From Alloprevotella tannerae ATCC 51259 (GTDB lineage: Bacteria > Bacteroidota > Bacteroidia > Bacteroidales > Bacteroidaceae), in contig NZ_GG700642.1 of NCBI RefSeq assembly GCF_000159995.1, positions 236,829 through 299,411 of the forward strand: 62,583 nt of DNA, written 5' to 3'. Below are positions 35,603-45,412 of this stretch, in pieces. The number at the start of each line of letters is the position of its first letter. Positions within the stretch are counted from its first letter, which is position 1. The notes under the pieces were generated by a model. The model searched no databases. It had not been told where the DNA came from and was given only the letters and a program-made list of their open reading frames with translations. The position numbers were made by a program, and so were the translations under genes.

Positions 35603-36553
35603 ATGACAATTCACACATCATCTGATTACGATTTCAGCGTTCGGCGGGCCGTCGTTGAGGCTTGGAAAAAGTTTGCCTTGCATTGGCGCACCTATCTTCG
35701 CTACCTCTGGCCGTTTCTCTTGATGGCCGGCATCGGGAGCGGGTTGTTTGTCGTGGCACTGAGTACGTATCTCGCTCAACACGCCATTCCCTTTTTCGCT
35801 GTAGTGAAATCAGGACTCGGCGCTCAAGTGGGCTTGGCGCTGCTTTTCCCCTCGTGGGGAACGCTGATTGCCTTAGTCGTAGGCCTCCTGCTCTGGCTGC
35901 TCGGACAGAGTGGTTTGGGCGGTGGTTTTGCCTTGCAATACAAGCGCAATATCAGTAGTCGTTGCGGGCTTTGCCTCTTTAAGCATAAAGTTTTGCGTCG
36001 CGTATGGCTGCAAAGAAGTGCTCGTTGCTTGCTGCTCCTCCTTATATATAATGTCCTCAACGCGATGGTGCTTGGGGGCACAGTTTGGTTGACGCGCGAA
36101 CATACATCGCTTTGGTGGATTCCGGCCGTGATGATCTGCATCGGTCTGCTGATTGCTTATAGTATGACTTTCGTACATTACGTTATCTATAAACGAACCG
36201 CTCTGCAAAGTCTGTGCGCCACGTTTAGCCACCGCCGCTTAGGGGCAATGGTCATCCTTTTCTTGCTCACGGCGATCCCCTTTGGCACAATAATGCTCGT
36301 TGGGCAAATGCCGACACTCATCTTGCTTATGAGCAAGATGACCAACGCTTGGGGTGTTATGCTGGGCGATACGAACGGGTTGCCGGGCTATTTTGATGTG
36401 CTACTCTTCGGCTGTATGGCCTTAGGCAGCATCATTGGGTACTTCTTGTACAGCATACAAATCGGCGGCATCGTCTACATAGCCCAAGAAAAGAAGAAAA
36501 CGATTTTAGCGCGTCGGACCTTCGCTCCGATACCTCCCCGAATAAAGAGGTAA
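35603..36553 (+). CDS. Integral membrane protein of unknown function
   Basis: This 316-residue protein has about six hydrophobic segments (near residues 30-55, 75-105, 145-165, 175-200, 215-235 and 265-290) and a basic C-terminus. The N-terminal cytoplasmic stretch reads FSVRRAVVEAWKKFALHWRTYLRYLWPF, which recalls membrane proteins of the DUF4013/glycerophosphodiesterase-membrane-domain kind, but I cannot assign it. It lies 161 bp upstream of gyrA on the same strand. Confidence 0.65.
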   Translation: MTIHTSSDYDFSVRRAVVEAWKKFALHWRTYLRYLWPFLLMAGIGSGLFVVALSTYLAQHAIPFFAVVKSGLGAQVGLALLFPSWGTLIALVVGLLLWLLGQSGLGGGFALQYKRNISSRCGLCLFKHKVLRRVWLQRSARCLLLLLIYNVLNAMVLGGTVWLTREHTSLWWIPAVMICIGLLIAYSMTFVHYVIYKRTALQSLCATFSHRRLGAMVILFLLTAIPFGTIMLVGQMPTLILLMSKMTNAWGVMLGDTNGLPGYFDVLLFGCMALGSIIGYFLYSIQIGGIVYIAQEKKKTILARRTFAPIPPRIKR

Positions 36554-36632
36554 AAGCGCTTAGCGCAAAAGAAAATGGGCTTAAATCGAAACTTTTACCC
36601 CAAACACCTACTTTTATTTCAAGAAAAAGCCT

Positions 36633-36640
36633 TACTTTTG
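36633..36640 (+). promoter_or_regulatory. Possible -7 box for gyrA
   Basis: TACTTTTG fits TAnnTTTG and lies about 75 bp before the gyrA ATG. The -33 box is uncertain. Confidence 0.4.
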
Positions 36641-36714
36641 CTTCAAAATAAGATGGAAATAATGCCTCTCAATTGCAGGGCGGCTGAAATTTCATGCTTT
36701 TAAGAACCAATTAA

Positions 36715-39267
36715 ATGATAGATCAAGACAGAATCATTAAAGTCGATATCGAAAAGGAGATGAAAACCTCCTATATCGACTATTCAATGTCCGTTATAGT
36801 ATCTCGTGCCTTGCCGGATGTGCGCGACGGCTTCAAACCCGTACAGCGACGCATCTTATATGCAATGATGAATATCGGAAATACGCACGACAAAGCTTAT
36901 ATGAAGTCGGCCCGCACCGTGGGTGAAGTGCTCGGTAAATATCACCCGCACGGTGATAGCTCAATCTATGGCGCGTTGACGCGTATGGCGCAGGATTGGA
37001 ACTTGCGCTACCCCTTAGTGGACGGACAAGGAAACTTTGGTTCGATCGACGGCGACTCGCCGGCTGCTATGCGTTATACGGAATCGCGCATGAGCCTTAT
37101 GGGCGAAACCATGATGCTCGATCTGGATAAGGAAACGGTAGATATGCAAAACAACTTCGACGATAAGTTGAAGGAACCTACCGTTTTGCCGACGCGCATC
37201 CCTAACTTCTTGGTCAATGGTGCGACGGGTATCGCCGTGGGTATGGCCACGAATGTGCCGACCCATAACTTGAGCGAGGTAATCGACGGTTGCGTGGCTT
37301 ATATTGATAATCCGGAGATCGATGTCGAAGGCTTGATGGAGCATATCAAGGCGCCGGACTTCCCGACGGGAGCTTTCATTATGGGGCTGCAAGGCGTAAG
37401 AAGCGCTTACGAAACCGGACATGGGCGCATTATCTTACGTGCTAAGACGGAAATAGAAAACGGGCCGCAACATGATACGATTGTCGTAAACGAAATCCCT
37501 TACGGCGTAAACAAAGCTGAGTTGATCAAGGACATTGCTCGCTTGGTGAACGAAAAACGCATAGAGGGCATCAGCGACGTAAACGATGAAAGCGACCGCG
37601 AAGGAATGCGCATCGTCATAGAGGTGAAGCGCGATGCGAACGCTAACGTGCTGTTGAACAAACTTTTCAAGATGACTGCGCTGCAAAGCAGTTTCGCGGT
37701 CAACTGTGTGGGCTTGGTGCACGGCCGCCCCAAAGTGCTTTCGCTGAAGGATTGTATTCGTACGTTTGTAGACCATCGTCACGAGGTGGTAATCCGTCGT
37801 ACGAAGTATGATTTGCGTAAGGCGCAAGAGCGTGCTCATATCTTGGAGGGCTTAATCATAGCCAGCGATAATATAGATGAGGTCGTGCGACTCATTCGCG
37901 CCAGCAAGACGCCCGCAGAAGCCATCGAAGCACTTAAAAAGCGCTTTGAACTGGACGATATTCAAGCTAAAGCGATTGTCGACATGCGTCTGGCGCAGCT
38001 GACAAACATACAGCAGGATAAGCTACATCAAGAGTATGAGGAGCTGGAACGCAAGATAGATTACTACAACCGCATTCTTACCGATGACGAACTTTGTCGT
38101 CAGGTGATGAAAGATGAGTTGAACGAAGTCAAAGAAAAGTATGGCGACGTGCGTCGTACGGAGATTAAGCTTTCTGCTGAAGAGTTTAATCCTGAAGACT
38201 TTTACGCCGACGACGAGGTTATTATTACCATCAGCCATTTGGGCTACATTAAGCGCACACCATTGGCCGAATTTCGCGCACAAGGCCGCGGCGGCGTAGG
38301 AAGTCGCGGCGGAACGACACGCGATGCAGACTTCATCGAATACATTTACCCGGCTACGATGCACAATACGATGCTTTTCTTCACCGCAAAAGGCCGCTGT
38401 TATTGGCTAAAGGTGTATGAGTTGCCGGAAGGTGCGAAGAACGCGAAAGGACGTGCGATTCAAAATATGCTAAACATAGAGGCGGACGACTCAGTCAACG
38501 CTTTCCTCTACATAAAGAAGCTCAATGATCCCGAGTTTAACAAGTCTCATTACGTTGTGTTCTGTACTGCGGAGGGCATCATCAAGAAAACTTGCCTCGA
38601 AGAGTACTCTCGGCCGCGCACAAACGGCGTTAAGGCGATCACGATTCGAGAAGAAGATCGCGTAGTCAGCGTTGTGCTCACCAATGGCCAAGACGAGCTG
38701 GTCATAGCTAACCGCAACGGCCGCGCAATTCGCTTTAATGAAGACGCCGTGCGCACTATGGGGCGCGTTTCTACAGGTGTACGCGGCATTCGTCTTGATG
38801 AAGACGGCGAGGATCAAGCTGTCGGAATGGTATGTATAAACGATCCCGAAAAGGAAACCATCATGGTGGTCAGCGATCAAGGTTTCGGAAAGCGTAGCGC
38901 TATCGAAGATTATCGCAAAACCAATCGTGGCGGCAAGGGTGTCAAGACTTTGCAACTCACGGACAAGACCGGAAAAGTCGCAGCCATAAAGAGCGTAACA
39001 GACGACAATGATTTGATGATCATCAATCGCAGCGGCATCACGCTACGTCTGAAAGTTGCCGACGTTCGTGTGATGGGACGCGCTACGCAAGGCGTTAAAC
39101 TCATCAATCTGACAAAGCGCAACGACAGCATAAGCAGTGTTTGCGTCGTAACGACAGAAGATGAGGACGCAGAAGCCCTTGATGCGACAACTGAAGCTGT
39201 AGATGCGCCGATCACGTCCGATGCTCCGGAAACAACAATAGAAACAAGCGAACAAATAGACAATTAA
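36715..39267 (+). CDS. gyrA: DNA gyrase subunit A
   Basis: This 850-residue type IIA topoisomerase subunit breaks and rejoins DNA during supercoiling. The catalytic Tyr is residue 121 ([10 protein letters not shown]). The N-terminal winged helix region includes [21 protein letters not shown] and [21 protein letters not shown]. The C-terminal beta-pinwheel (from about 500) has a GyrA-box-like NRGGKG stretch, supporting GyrA over ParC although the box is shortened. In the quinolone region, Ser82 corresponds to E. coli Ser83 and Gly86 occupies the E. coli Asp87 position. The C-terminus is acidic and disordered (about 40 residues rich in Glu, Asp and Thr). Confidence 0.93.
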   Translation: MIDQDRIIKVDIEKEMKTSYIDYSMSVIVSRALPDVRDGFKPVQRRILYAMMNIGNTHDKAYMKSARTVGEVLGKYHPHGDSSIYGALTRMAQDWNLRYPLVDGQGNFGSIDGDSPAAMRYTESRMSLMGETMMLDLDKETVDMQNNFDDKLKEPTVLPTRIPNFLVNGATGIAVGMATNVPTHNLSEVIDGCVAYIDNPEIDVEGLMEHIKAPDFPTGAFIMGLQGVRSAYETGHGRIILRAKTEIENGPQHDTIVVNEIPYGVNKAELIKDIARLVNEKRIEGISDVNDESDREGMRIVIEVKRDANANVLLNKLFKMTALQSSFAVNCVGLVHGRPKVLSLKDCIRTFVDHRHEVVIRRTKYDLRKAQERAHILEGLIIASDNIDEVVRLIRASKTPAEAIEALKKRFELDDIQAKAIVDMRLAQLTNIQQDKLHQEYEELERKIDYYNRILTDDELCRQVMKDELNEVKEKYGDVRRTEIKLSAEEFNPEDFYADDEVIITISHLGYIKRTPLAEFRAQGRGGVGSRGGTTRDADFIEYIYPATMHNTMLFFTAKGRCYWLKVYELPEGAKNAKGRAIQNMLNIEADDSVNAFLYIKKLNDPEFNKSHYVVFCTAEGIIKKTCLEEYSRPRTNGVKAITIREEDRVVSVVLTNGQDELVIANRNGRAIRFNEDAVRTMGRVSTGVRGIRLDEDGEDQAVGMVCINDPEKETIMVVSDQGFGKRSAIEDYRKTNRGGKGVKTLQLTDKTGKVAAIKSVTDDNDLMIINRSGITLRLKVADVRVMGRATQGVKLINLTKRNDSISSVCVVTTEDEDAEALDATTEAVDAPITSDAPETTIETSEQIDN

Positions 39268-39342
39268 CGGAATAGATAACCTTTTATTCGGTCACACCGC
39301 ATCGTATCTGCCGTTGTCGAAAGACCAACTTGGCGATCGAAG

Positions 39343-39350
39343 TAAGGAGG
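39343..39350 (+). promoter_or_regulatory. Shine-Dalgarno sequence of the first TPR gene
   Basis: AAGGAGG ends 10 bp before the ATG at 39361 and 4 bp before an in-frame GTG at 39355. Strong SD sequences are rare in this phylum and in this window. Its spacing supports the ATG, which also gives the better signal peptide. Confidence 0.55.
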
Positions 39351-39360
39351 CCCTGTGATT

Positions 39361-40596
39361 ATGAAAAAAGTTTTTTCGACCATTGCATTGACAATGCTTG
39401 CAGGAGTTGGCCTTGCGCAAAACTCTGCATTGCAGAAGGCGCAAAGCGCACTGCAGAATCGTGACTTCAACAGTACGATTTCGATTCTTAATGAAGCGCT
39501 TCAGAATCCTAAGACGACGAAGTTTGCTGAAATGTACAACCTTTTAGCCGACGCTCACACACGTTTGATGGAACCGGAGTTGCAAAAGGCGGCACAAAGC
39601 CAACCTTTCGATACGGCAGGCTACTGCGTAAATTTGGACAAGGCTATCATTAACTACACGAAAAGCTATGAGGCTGACAACAAGGCTGATGAAAAAGGCA
39701 AGGTTAAGCCAAAATTCAACGCAATTAACGGCCCGCGCATCGCTGCGATGTTGGATTATTACAACTACGCTGCGCTTTTCGTGAACCAAAACGGCAATCG
39801 CAACGAGGCCATCACTTATTTCAAGAAGTTTATTGAGCTTCCGAAGAATCCCGTCTTTACCCCCCAGCAGACCGACTCTATCTACAAGGCTAAGAAGACG
39901 GAGTACGCACAAGCAGCCTACAACTTGACGATCCTTTGCTACGGCCAAAACGACTGGGATGACGTGTTGAAATATGCCGATCTCGCCTTGCAAGACGAAA
40001 CAGGCACACGCGATCTCTACATTATGAAGATGCAAGCCTACTTGGGCAAGCAAGATTCTGCTGCCTATTTGAAGACCTTGCAGGAAGCTGTGATTCGCAC
40101 CGAGACGCCTAACTTTATTCAGAACCTGCTCTATCATTACATTCAGAAGGACGATAGAGCCGGTGCTTTAGCTATGGCTGACAAGCTCGTAAATGAGCAT
40201 CAGGGGAGCAAAGCGGCTTATTATTTGCGTGGTAGCGTTTATTTAAATATGAAGCCCTTCAATTATGCAAAGGCAGAAGAAGACTTTGGCAAAGCCTTAA
40301 TTATTGATCCCAACTTCGTAGAAGCGAATATCGGTATGGCTTACAGTTACATGAACGACGTCGTAACACAGGTACAAAACCGCGTCATCAAGATTCCGCC
40401 TACTTACTCCAAGCTTTACAAGCAAGTAATGGAGACAAAAGTGCAGCCTTACTACCGCAAGGCGCTTCCTTACTTCGAAAAAGTACGCACATTGCTGCCG
40501 GATGAGCCGAAGCGTTGGGCTTCTCCCCTTCAGCAGATCTATAACAATTTGGATATGACAGATAAGTCGAAAGAAATGGACCAATATCTGCGTTAA
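39361..40596 (+). CDS. Exported TPR protein 1
   Basis: The product is about 411 residues with signal peptide MKKVFSTIALTMLAGVGLAQ. TPR-like helices run through the protein (ALQNRDFNSTISILNEALQN, EMYNLLADAHTRLMEP, AAYYLRGSVYLNMKPFNYAKAEEDFGKALIIDPNFVEANIGMAYSYM), and the last 100 residues form a conserved domain with YYRKALPYFEKVRTLLPDEPKRWASPLQQIYNNL. It is a diverged paralogue of the next gene (same ending pattern with RPNEAKSWGPLLYNAYLSL). It follows gyrA by 93 bp. The role is unknown, probably periplasmic scaffolding. Confidence 0.82.
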   Translation: MKKVFSTIALTMLAGVGLAQNSALQKAQSALQNRDFNSTISILNEALQNPKTTKFAEMYNLLADAHTRLMEPELQKAAQSQPFDTAGYCVNLDKAIINYTKSYEADNKADEKGKVKPKFNAINGPRIAAMLDYYNYAALFVNQNGNRNEAITYFKKFIELPKNPVFTPQQTDSIYKAKKTEYAQAAYNLTILCYGQNDWDDVLKYADLALQDETGTRDLYIMKMQAYLGKQDSAAYLKTLQEAVIRTETPNFIQNLLYHYIQKDDRAGALAMADKLVNEHQGSKAAYYLRGSVYLNMKPFNYAKAEEDFGKALIIDPNFVEANIGMAYSYMNDVVTQVQNRVIKIPPTYSKLYKQVMETKVQPYYRKALPYFEKVRTLLPDEPKRWASPLQQIYNNLDMTDKSKEMDQYLR

Positions 40597-40836
40597 GCAC
40601 ATTGCCGATTCATTTCTCCACGGATTCCTTCGGGGCAAGAAGAGCAGATCAAACCTCTGATATTGTTTTAGCATTTCCCGGCGGAGTCCGTGGATTTCCT
40701 TTGCAAAAACCTTTCTGTGTTGCCGACAGACTGCTGCAGTTTTACGCAGATTAAATGGCGAAAACCGACAACGCCAATACCGCCCACAACGGACTTCTAA
40801 ACGAATCACATCTCGCTCTTATCGCATATTTTATAT
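40597..40836. other. Spacer between the two TPR genes with a long-range inverted repeat
   Basis: CCACGGATTCC at 40618-40628 can pair with GGAGTCCGTGG at 40683-40693 (one mismatch) across a 54-base loop. There is no gene. It could be the remains of a small element or a structured leader of the second TPR gene. Confidence 0.4.
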
Positions 40837-42069
40837 ATGAAATACATATTGTATTGCCTGCTATCTTTCTGTTCTGTTGCTTTTGCGGCCAATCCGCTCA
40901 AGCCGGTTCATGCTTTACTCAAAGCCGGCCGCCCGCTTGATGCGCTCAATGCCGCCAAGCGCTTGATGGCCGATTCTGCGCTTCGCGATAATCCAAAATT
41001 GTATGTGCTTGGAATGGACGCAGCCGTAGCAGCCAACAGCGTGGAGAATGAAAAAATCTATTTGCATAAAGCTTACGACACCCTCAGTTTCTTTCAGACC
41101 ACCTACGATTTCTTCAATTGTGCGCGGCGTTATGATGCCCTTACCCAAAAGTCGAACAACAAGAAACTGAGTCGCCAGCTTCACGATTTTTACCCCAATT
41201 TGCTGGCCGGCGGACTTTTCATGTACGAGCACAAGCAGTATGCAGAAGCTATCAAGTTGCTGCAAATGGCCGACGATGTCTTAGATCTTCCCTTGTGGCT
41301 CCAATTATCGCCGAACTTACCCCGACAGCAGCGAGAACTTATTCGCAACATTTTGATCCGGAGTGCCTTTCAAGAAAAAAAATACGATTTGGTCTTGCAT
41401 TTTACGGACGATAGTATTCAGAATGCTACCTATCGCCAGATGGCAATAGAGTATCGCGCTCGCACGAATGCCGCCTTGGGGGAGATCAAGGCCTACGTGA
41501 AAAATTTGCAAGTCGGAATCAGCGATGCCGGCCATCATCCCTACTTTTTCACGCACTTGTTTGATCACTACCTCCAGCAAAATCAAGCCGAAGCGGCGTT
41601 GCGTTTGTCCGACAGTCTCTTGTCGGTTTATCCCTTACAGTCGCAAAATCGCCCCGCGCCGCCCACAGTCGCCGATTCAGCCTTCTACTTGACGCTCCTC
41701 TCGGCTAAGGCTTTGGCGCAGATCAATCTACATGCCTACAAGGACGCCATAGAAACGTGTAAGGCCTATCAGGCTATCGACTCAAGCAATGTAGATATAG
41801 ATTTCTATTTCGGAACAGCCTATAGCAATGCCGCAGCTGAAGTAGATTTACCTACGAGTATCAACAGCGCAGCTTATAAATCGGCGCAGGCAGAAAGGCG
41901 TAAACTCTATGTCAAGGCCGTACCTTATCTGGAGCGCTATCGGAAAGCCCGCCCCAATGAGGCAAAATCTTGGGGGCCATTGCTTTACAACGCCTACCTC
42001 TCATTAAACCAAGGCAAGAAGTTTGCCGAAATGGAGAAGTTGCTCAAAGCCAAACTTTTCAGTCGGTAG
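40837..42069 (+). CDS. Exported TPR protein 2
   Basis: This 410-residue protein has signal peptide MKYILYCLLSFCSVAFAANP. TPR-like helical pairs follow (PVHALLKAGRPLDALNAAKRLMAD, YEHKQYAEAIKLLQMADDV, LRLSDSLLSVYPL, HAYKDAIETCKAYQAIDSSNVDIDFYFGTAYSNAA). The C-terminal part mirrors that of TPR protein 1, so the two arose by tandem duplication with strong divergence. A terminator follows at 42202. Confidence 0.8.
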   Translation: MKYILYCLLSFCSVAFAANPLKPVHALLKAGRPLDALNAAKRLMADSALRDNPKLYVLGMDAAVAANSVENEKIYLHKAYDTLSFFQTTYDFFNCARRYDALTQKSNNKKLSRQLHDFYPNLLAGGLFMYEHKQYAEAIKLLQMADDVLDLPLWLQLSPNLPRQQRELIRNILIRSAFQEKKYDLVLHFTDDSIQNATYRQMAIEYRARTNAALGEIKAYVKNLQVGISDAGHHPYFFTHLFDHYLQQNQAEAALRLSDSLLSVYPLQSQNRPAPPTVADSAFYLTLLSAKALAQINLHAYKDAIETCKAYQAIDSSNVDIDFYFGTAYSNAAAEVDLPTSINSAAYKSAQAERRKLYVKAVPYLERYRKARPNEAKSWGPLLYNAYLSLNQGKKFAEMEKLLKAKLFSR

Positions 42070-42201
42070 GCTTTGCACCCACTTTTCGCGCCTACTTACC
42101 TGCATCGCTGCCCGCCTCGCCGAACTCCCTACTTACTTTCGGCCCGTTGGCACTTGCGGAGACCAAACGAAGCATAGGGCCAACTTTTTCTTAGAACTAT
42201 A

Positions 42202-42243
42202 CACGTAGGACGACTTCTGTTAGTTGTCCTACGTGCTTTTTTC
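42202..42243 (+). terminator. Rho-independent terminator after TPR protein 2
   Basis: CACGTAGGAC pairs with GTCCTACGTG around a 15-base loop and is followed by CTTTTTTCCCC. Confidence 0.85.
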
Positions 42244-42306
42244 CCCTCCAACTTAGCCTTTATTCGCCCGACAATTGATTTTTGGCGATCCAATCTTCTA
42301 TCCGCC

Positions 42307-42394
42307 GTTTGCGCTCGTGAGGTGAAACCTTTGTTATCGTGAGGTGAAGCTCTTTTCATCACGAGCGTAAACCTTTGTTATCGTGAGCGCACAC
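42307..42394. repeat. 22-bp-period dyad array 6 (4 units)
   Basis: Cores TCGTGA, TCGTGA, TCACGA and TCGTGA start at 42315, 42337, 42359 and 42381, an exact 22-bp step. It is mostly the reverse-complement register of array 5: left arms are TTTGCGC, CTTTGTTA, CTTTTCA and CTTTGTTA; right arms are GGTGAAA, GGTGAAG, GCGTAAA and GCGCACA. Confidence 0.93.
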
Positions 42395-42668
42395 TCCGCC
42401 GGCCGACTTTGGGCGTGCGGAAGTTTGTTGTCGATATGTATAAAAAGCCCTCTTAGTCAGTAGACAATGAGTGTAGGAGAGGACGCTACCAACTGTTCTT
42501 GCTCCACATCTTTGCCTCATCTTGCGCCGGCGCGAAATGCTCCATTTCTCGTAAACCCCGCCTTAGGTAGAGTTCATACAGCCTCCGTCCGCATCGCGTT
42601 GTCCGCAAGAAATAGCTGCATACAAAGATTGAAAGCCCTGATTCTCGTAGGTTTCCATCGAAAAGTAG

Positions 42669-42676
42669 TATCTTTG
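42669..42676 (+). promoter_or_regulatory. -7 box of aspS
   Basis: TATCTTTG fits TAnnTTTG and lies about 30 bp before the ATG. No clear -33 box is seen. Confidence 0.55.
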
Positions 42677-42706
42677 CCATAGAATTTAGCATAATCTTAA
42701 TAAAGA

Positions 42707-44479
42707 ATGTATAGAACGAAGACGTGCGGAGAGTTGCGCTTAGCCAATGTTGGCGAGCAAGTAGTGCTGGCCGGTTGGGTGCAGCGGCTTCGCAAGATGG
42801 GCGGAATGACATTTGTAGATTTGCGCGACCGCTATGGCATCACGCAATTAGTATTCAACACCGAGACAGATGCCGCCCTATGTGAGCGCGCGAACCAATT
42901 AGGACGCGAATATGTATTGCAGGTGACAGGAAGCGTGAACGAGCGCTTCAGCAAAAACGACAAGATCCCCACAGGCGATATAGAAGTAATCGTCAATGAA
43001 TTGGTGGTGCTCAATGAGAGCCTTACGCCGCCATTTATCATAGAAGATGAGACCGATGGCGGCGATGATCTGCGCATGAAATATCGCTTCCTTGACCTGC
43101 GCCGCAACTGCGTGCGTCGGAATATGGAATTGCGCCATAAGATGACGCTCGAAGTGCGCCGCTTCTTAGACGAAAAAGGCTTCTTGGAGATAGAGACGCC
43201 GGCCCTGATCGGCTCTACGCCTGAAGGCGCACGCGATTTTGTGGTGCCGTCACGTATGAATCCCGGTTGCTTCTATGCGCTTCCGCAGAGTCCGCAAACG
43301 CTGAAGCAGTTGTTGATGGTTGCCGGAATGGATCGTTACTTTCAGATCGTAAAATGCTTTAGAGACGAAGATTTACGCGCTGATCGCCAGCCCGAATTTA
43401 CGCAAATCGACTGCGAAATGAGTTTCGTAGAACAAGATGACGTGATCAACACATTTGAAGAGATGACCAAGTATCTCTTTAAGTCCGTGCGCGGCGTCGA
43501 TTTGGGCGAAGAACCCTTCTTGCGTCTGAGTTGGGCGGAGGCAATGCGCCGCTTTGGTTCTGACAAACCCGATATGCGCTTCGGCATGGAGTTTGTCGAA
43601 CTTATGGATCAGTTGAAAGGCACCGGCACGTTTGGCGTCTTTAACGAAGCAGTCTACATTGGTGGTATTTGCGTGCCGGGTTGTGCCGTTTATACACGGA
43701 AGCAGCTCGACGAATTGACCGACTTCGTGCGCAGTCCGCAAATCGGCGCGAAAGGCCTTGTGTATGCCCGCGTTCAAGAAGACGGCAGCGTGAAGAGTTC
43801 GGTAGACAAATTCTACGATGCAGCCGTTCTCAATGGTTTAAAAGATAAGATGCAGGCACGTCCTGGCGATTTGATTTTGATCATTTCCGGCCCGGATACG
43901 CAGAAGGCTCGCAAACAGTTGTGCGAACTGCGCCTTTTGATGGGCGGACGCTTGGGCTTGCGCGATAAAAATAAGTTTGCCTTACTTTGGGTCGTAGACT
44001 TCCCGATGTTTGAATGGAGCGAGGAAGAAAGCCGCTTGATGGCGATGCACCATCCCTTTACGGCGCCAAAGCCGGAAGACGTCGGCTTGCTCGATAGTGC
44101 GCCCGAGCGCGTCTGCGCCAATGCCTACGATATGGTGTGCAATGGTGTGGAAGTTGGCGGTGGCAGTATCCGTATCCACGATGCAGAGTTGCAGGCTAAA
44201 ATCTTTAAAGCACTTGGCTTTACTCAGGAAAGCGCGCAAGAGCAGTTTGGCTTCTTGATGAATGCCTTTAAGTATGGTGCTCCTCCTCACGGCGGCCTTG
44301 CCTATGGTTTGGATCGCTGGGTGAGCATCTTCGCCGGACTCGATAGTATTCGCGACTGCATTGCTTTCCCGAAGAATAATAATGGGCGCGACGTGATGCT
44401 TGATGCGCCGTCGACGGTAGATCAAAAGCAATTGGACGAACTCCACATTGCGCTGCAGCCCATCGAAAAGAACGATTAA
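42707..44479 (+). CDS. aspS: Aspartyl-tRNA synthetase, bacterial type
   Basis: This 590-residue class II synthetase has an OB-fold anticodon-binding domain at residues of about 1-110 ([32 protein letters not shown]). The catalytic core includes [70 protein letters not shown] (motif 2) and [16 protein letters not shown] (motif 3). The bacterial-type GAD insertion lies between motifs 2 and 3. It has its own promoter and terminator. Confidence 0.96.
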   Translation: MYRTKTCGELRLANVGEQVVLAGWVQRLRKMGGMTFVDLRDRYGITQLVFNTETDAALCERANQLGREYVLQVTGSVNERFSKNDKIPTGDIEVIVNELVVLNESLTPPFIIEDETDGGDDLRMKYRFLDLRRNCVRRNMELRHKMTLEVRRFLDEKGFLEIETPALIGSTPEGARDFVVPSRMNPGCFYALPQSPQTLKQLLMVAGMDRYFQIVKCFRDEDLRADRQPEFTQIDCEMSFVEQDDVINTFEEMTKYLFKSVRGVDLGEEPFLRLSWAEAMRRFGSDKPDMRFGMEFVELMDQLKGTGTFGVFNEAVYIGGICVPGCAVYTRKQLDELTDFVRSPQIGAKGLVYARVQEDGSVKSSVDKFYDAAVLNGLKDKMQARPGDLILIISGPDTQKARKQLCELRLLMGGRLGLRDKNKFALLWVVDFPMFEWSEEESRLMAMHHPFTAPKPEDVGLLDSAPERVCANAYDMVCNGVEVGGGSIRIHDAELQAKIFKALGFTQESAQEQFGFLMNAFKYGAPPHGGLAYGLDRWVSIFAGLDSIRDCIAFPKNNNGRDVMLDAPSTVDQKQLDELHIALQPIEKND

Positions 44480-44498
44480 GCCTTTCGGCTTTACAAGG

Positions 44499-44529
44499 AA
44501 GCGCCTTCTGATAAGCGGAAGGCGCTTTT
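44499..44529 (+). terminator. Rho-independent terminator of aspS
   Basis: AAGCGCCTTC pairs with GAAGGCGCTT around a short loop, followed by TT and G. It lies 20 bp after the stop. Confidence 0.85.
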
Positions 44530-44689
44530 GCCTTATAAATTATTGTGTAGGGAAAGCATTAGTCTGAATGAAGCGCCTCATATTTTGTTGCAGTAGAGTA
44601 AAGTTGGACAACAGAAACGCGTACTTTCAAAATACTCTGAAAGAAATGAGAAAAAATGATTTTGAAACGGAATAAATCATACCGCAATG

Positions 44690-44720
44690 TTGGCACTTCG
44701 TGCCCCATTTACTAACTTTG
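44690..44720 (+). promoter_or_regulatory. Promoter of the purH-mre operon
   Basis: A -33 box TTGG at 44690-44693 and a -7 box TAACTTTG at 44713-44720 have a 19-bp spacer, a good Bacteroidetes promoter 30 bp before the purH-like ATG. Confidence 0.65.
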
Positions 44721-44750
44721 CGGGCAAAACGTTTTCATTCAGAGAAATCT

Positions 44751-45350
44751 ATGTCAGAAATCAAAACTATTCGCACGGCACTTATTTCCGTATATCATAA
44801 AGATGGCTTGGAAGAAATCCTTGCCGCCCTGCACCGCGAGGGGGTAAAATTGCTTTCAACCGGTGGTACGCAAAAATTTATCGAATCGTTGGGCTACCCT
44901 TGTCAGCGCGTAGAGGATGTGACGGCGTACCCGTCGATACTTGGTGGGCGCGTCAAGACGCTGCATCCGAAAATCTTTGGTGGAATCTTGAGCCGCCGGG
45001 GTTTGGCTGAGGACGAGGCAGAGATTTTGAAGTATGCAATCTCTCCAATCGATTTGGTGATCGTCGATCTCTATCCTTTTGAGGCTACAGTTGCAAGCGG
45101 GGCTACATCTGCCGAGATTATAGAGAAGATAGATATAGGTGGCATCAGTTTGATTAGAGCCGGAGCAAAGAATTTCAAAGACGTAGTGATTATCCCGTCA
45201 AAGTCTGAATATGCAGCTTTAACCGACATTCTTCAGGAGGGAGCACAGACGACAATAGAACAACGCCGCCGGTTTGCAGCACGTGCTTTTGAAGTTAGCA
45301 GCCAATATGATACTGCAATTCATGCTTGGTTTGAGACTTCGGAAAAATGA
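44751..45350 (+). CDS. purH: IMP cyclohydrolase, PurH N-terminal domain only
   Basis: This 199-residue protein covers exactly the MGS-like IMP cyclohydrolase domain of PurH: RTALISVYHKDGLEEILAAL at the start, LLSTGGTQKFIES, VTAYPSILGGRVKTLHPKIFGGIL, DLVIVDLYPFE, EKIDIGGISLIRAGAKNFKDVVII, ending after FEVSSQYDTAIHAWFE. The usual C-terminal AICAR transformylase domain (about 310 residues) is absent and no remnant lies in the 62 bp before mreB. A separate transformylase must be encoded elsewhere if purine synthesis is complete. The start at 44751 is preferred over an upstream in-frame codon because it matches the family and the promoter. It heads the mre/mrd operon. Confidence 0.88.
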   Translation: MSEIKTIRTALISVYHKDGLEEILAALHREGVKLLSTGGTQKFIESLGYPCQRVEDVTAYPSILGGRVKTLHPKIFGGILSRRGLAEDEAEILKYAISPIDLVIVDLYPFEATVASGATSAEIIEKIDIGGISLIRAGAKNFKDVVIIPSKSEYAALTDILQEGAQTTIEQRRRFAARAFEVSSQYDTAIHAWFETSEK

Positions 45351-45412
45351 TGTAAAGCACAGCCGCTCAAAGGTTGAGCACTGTGAATAGGGCGATAGAA
45401 AATAAAGAGATA

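Larger units (their letters stand above)
42070..42706. other. Intergenic region of about 640 bp with a terminator and repeat array 6
   Basis: No gene is supportable (the frames at 41970-42208 and 42486-42812 are shadows). It contains the terminator of the TPR genes at 42202-42243, array 6 at 42307-42394 and the aspS promoter (-7 box TATCTTTG at 42669-42676). The stretch 42410-42640 holds nothing I recognise. Confidence 0.6.
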
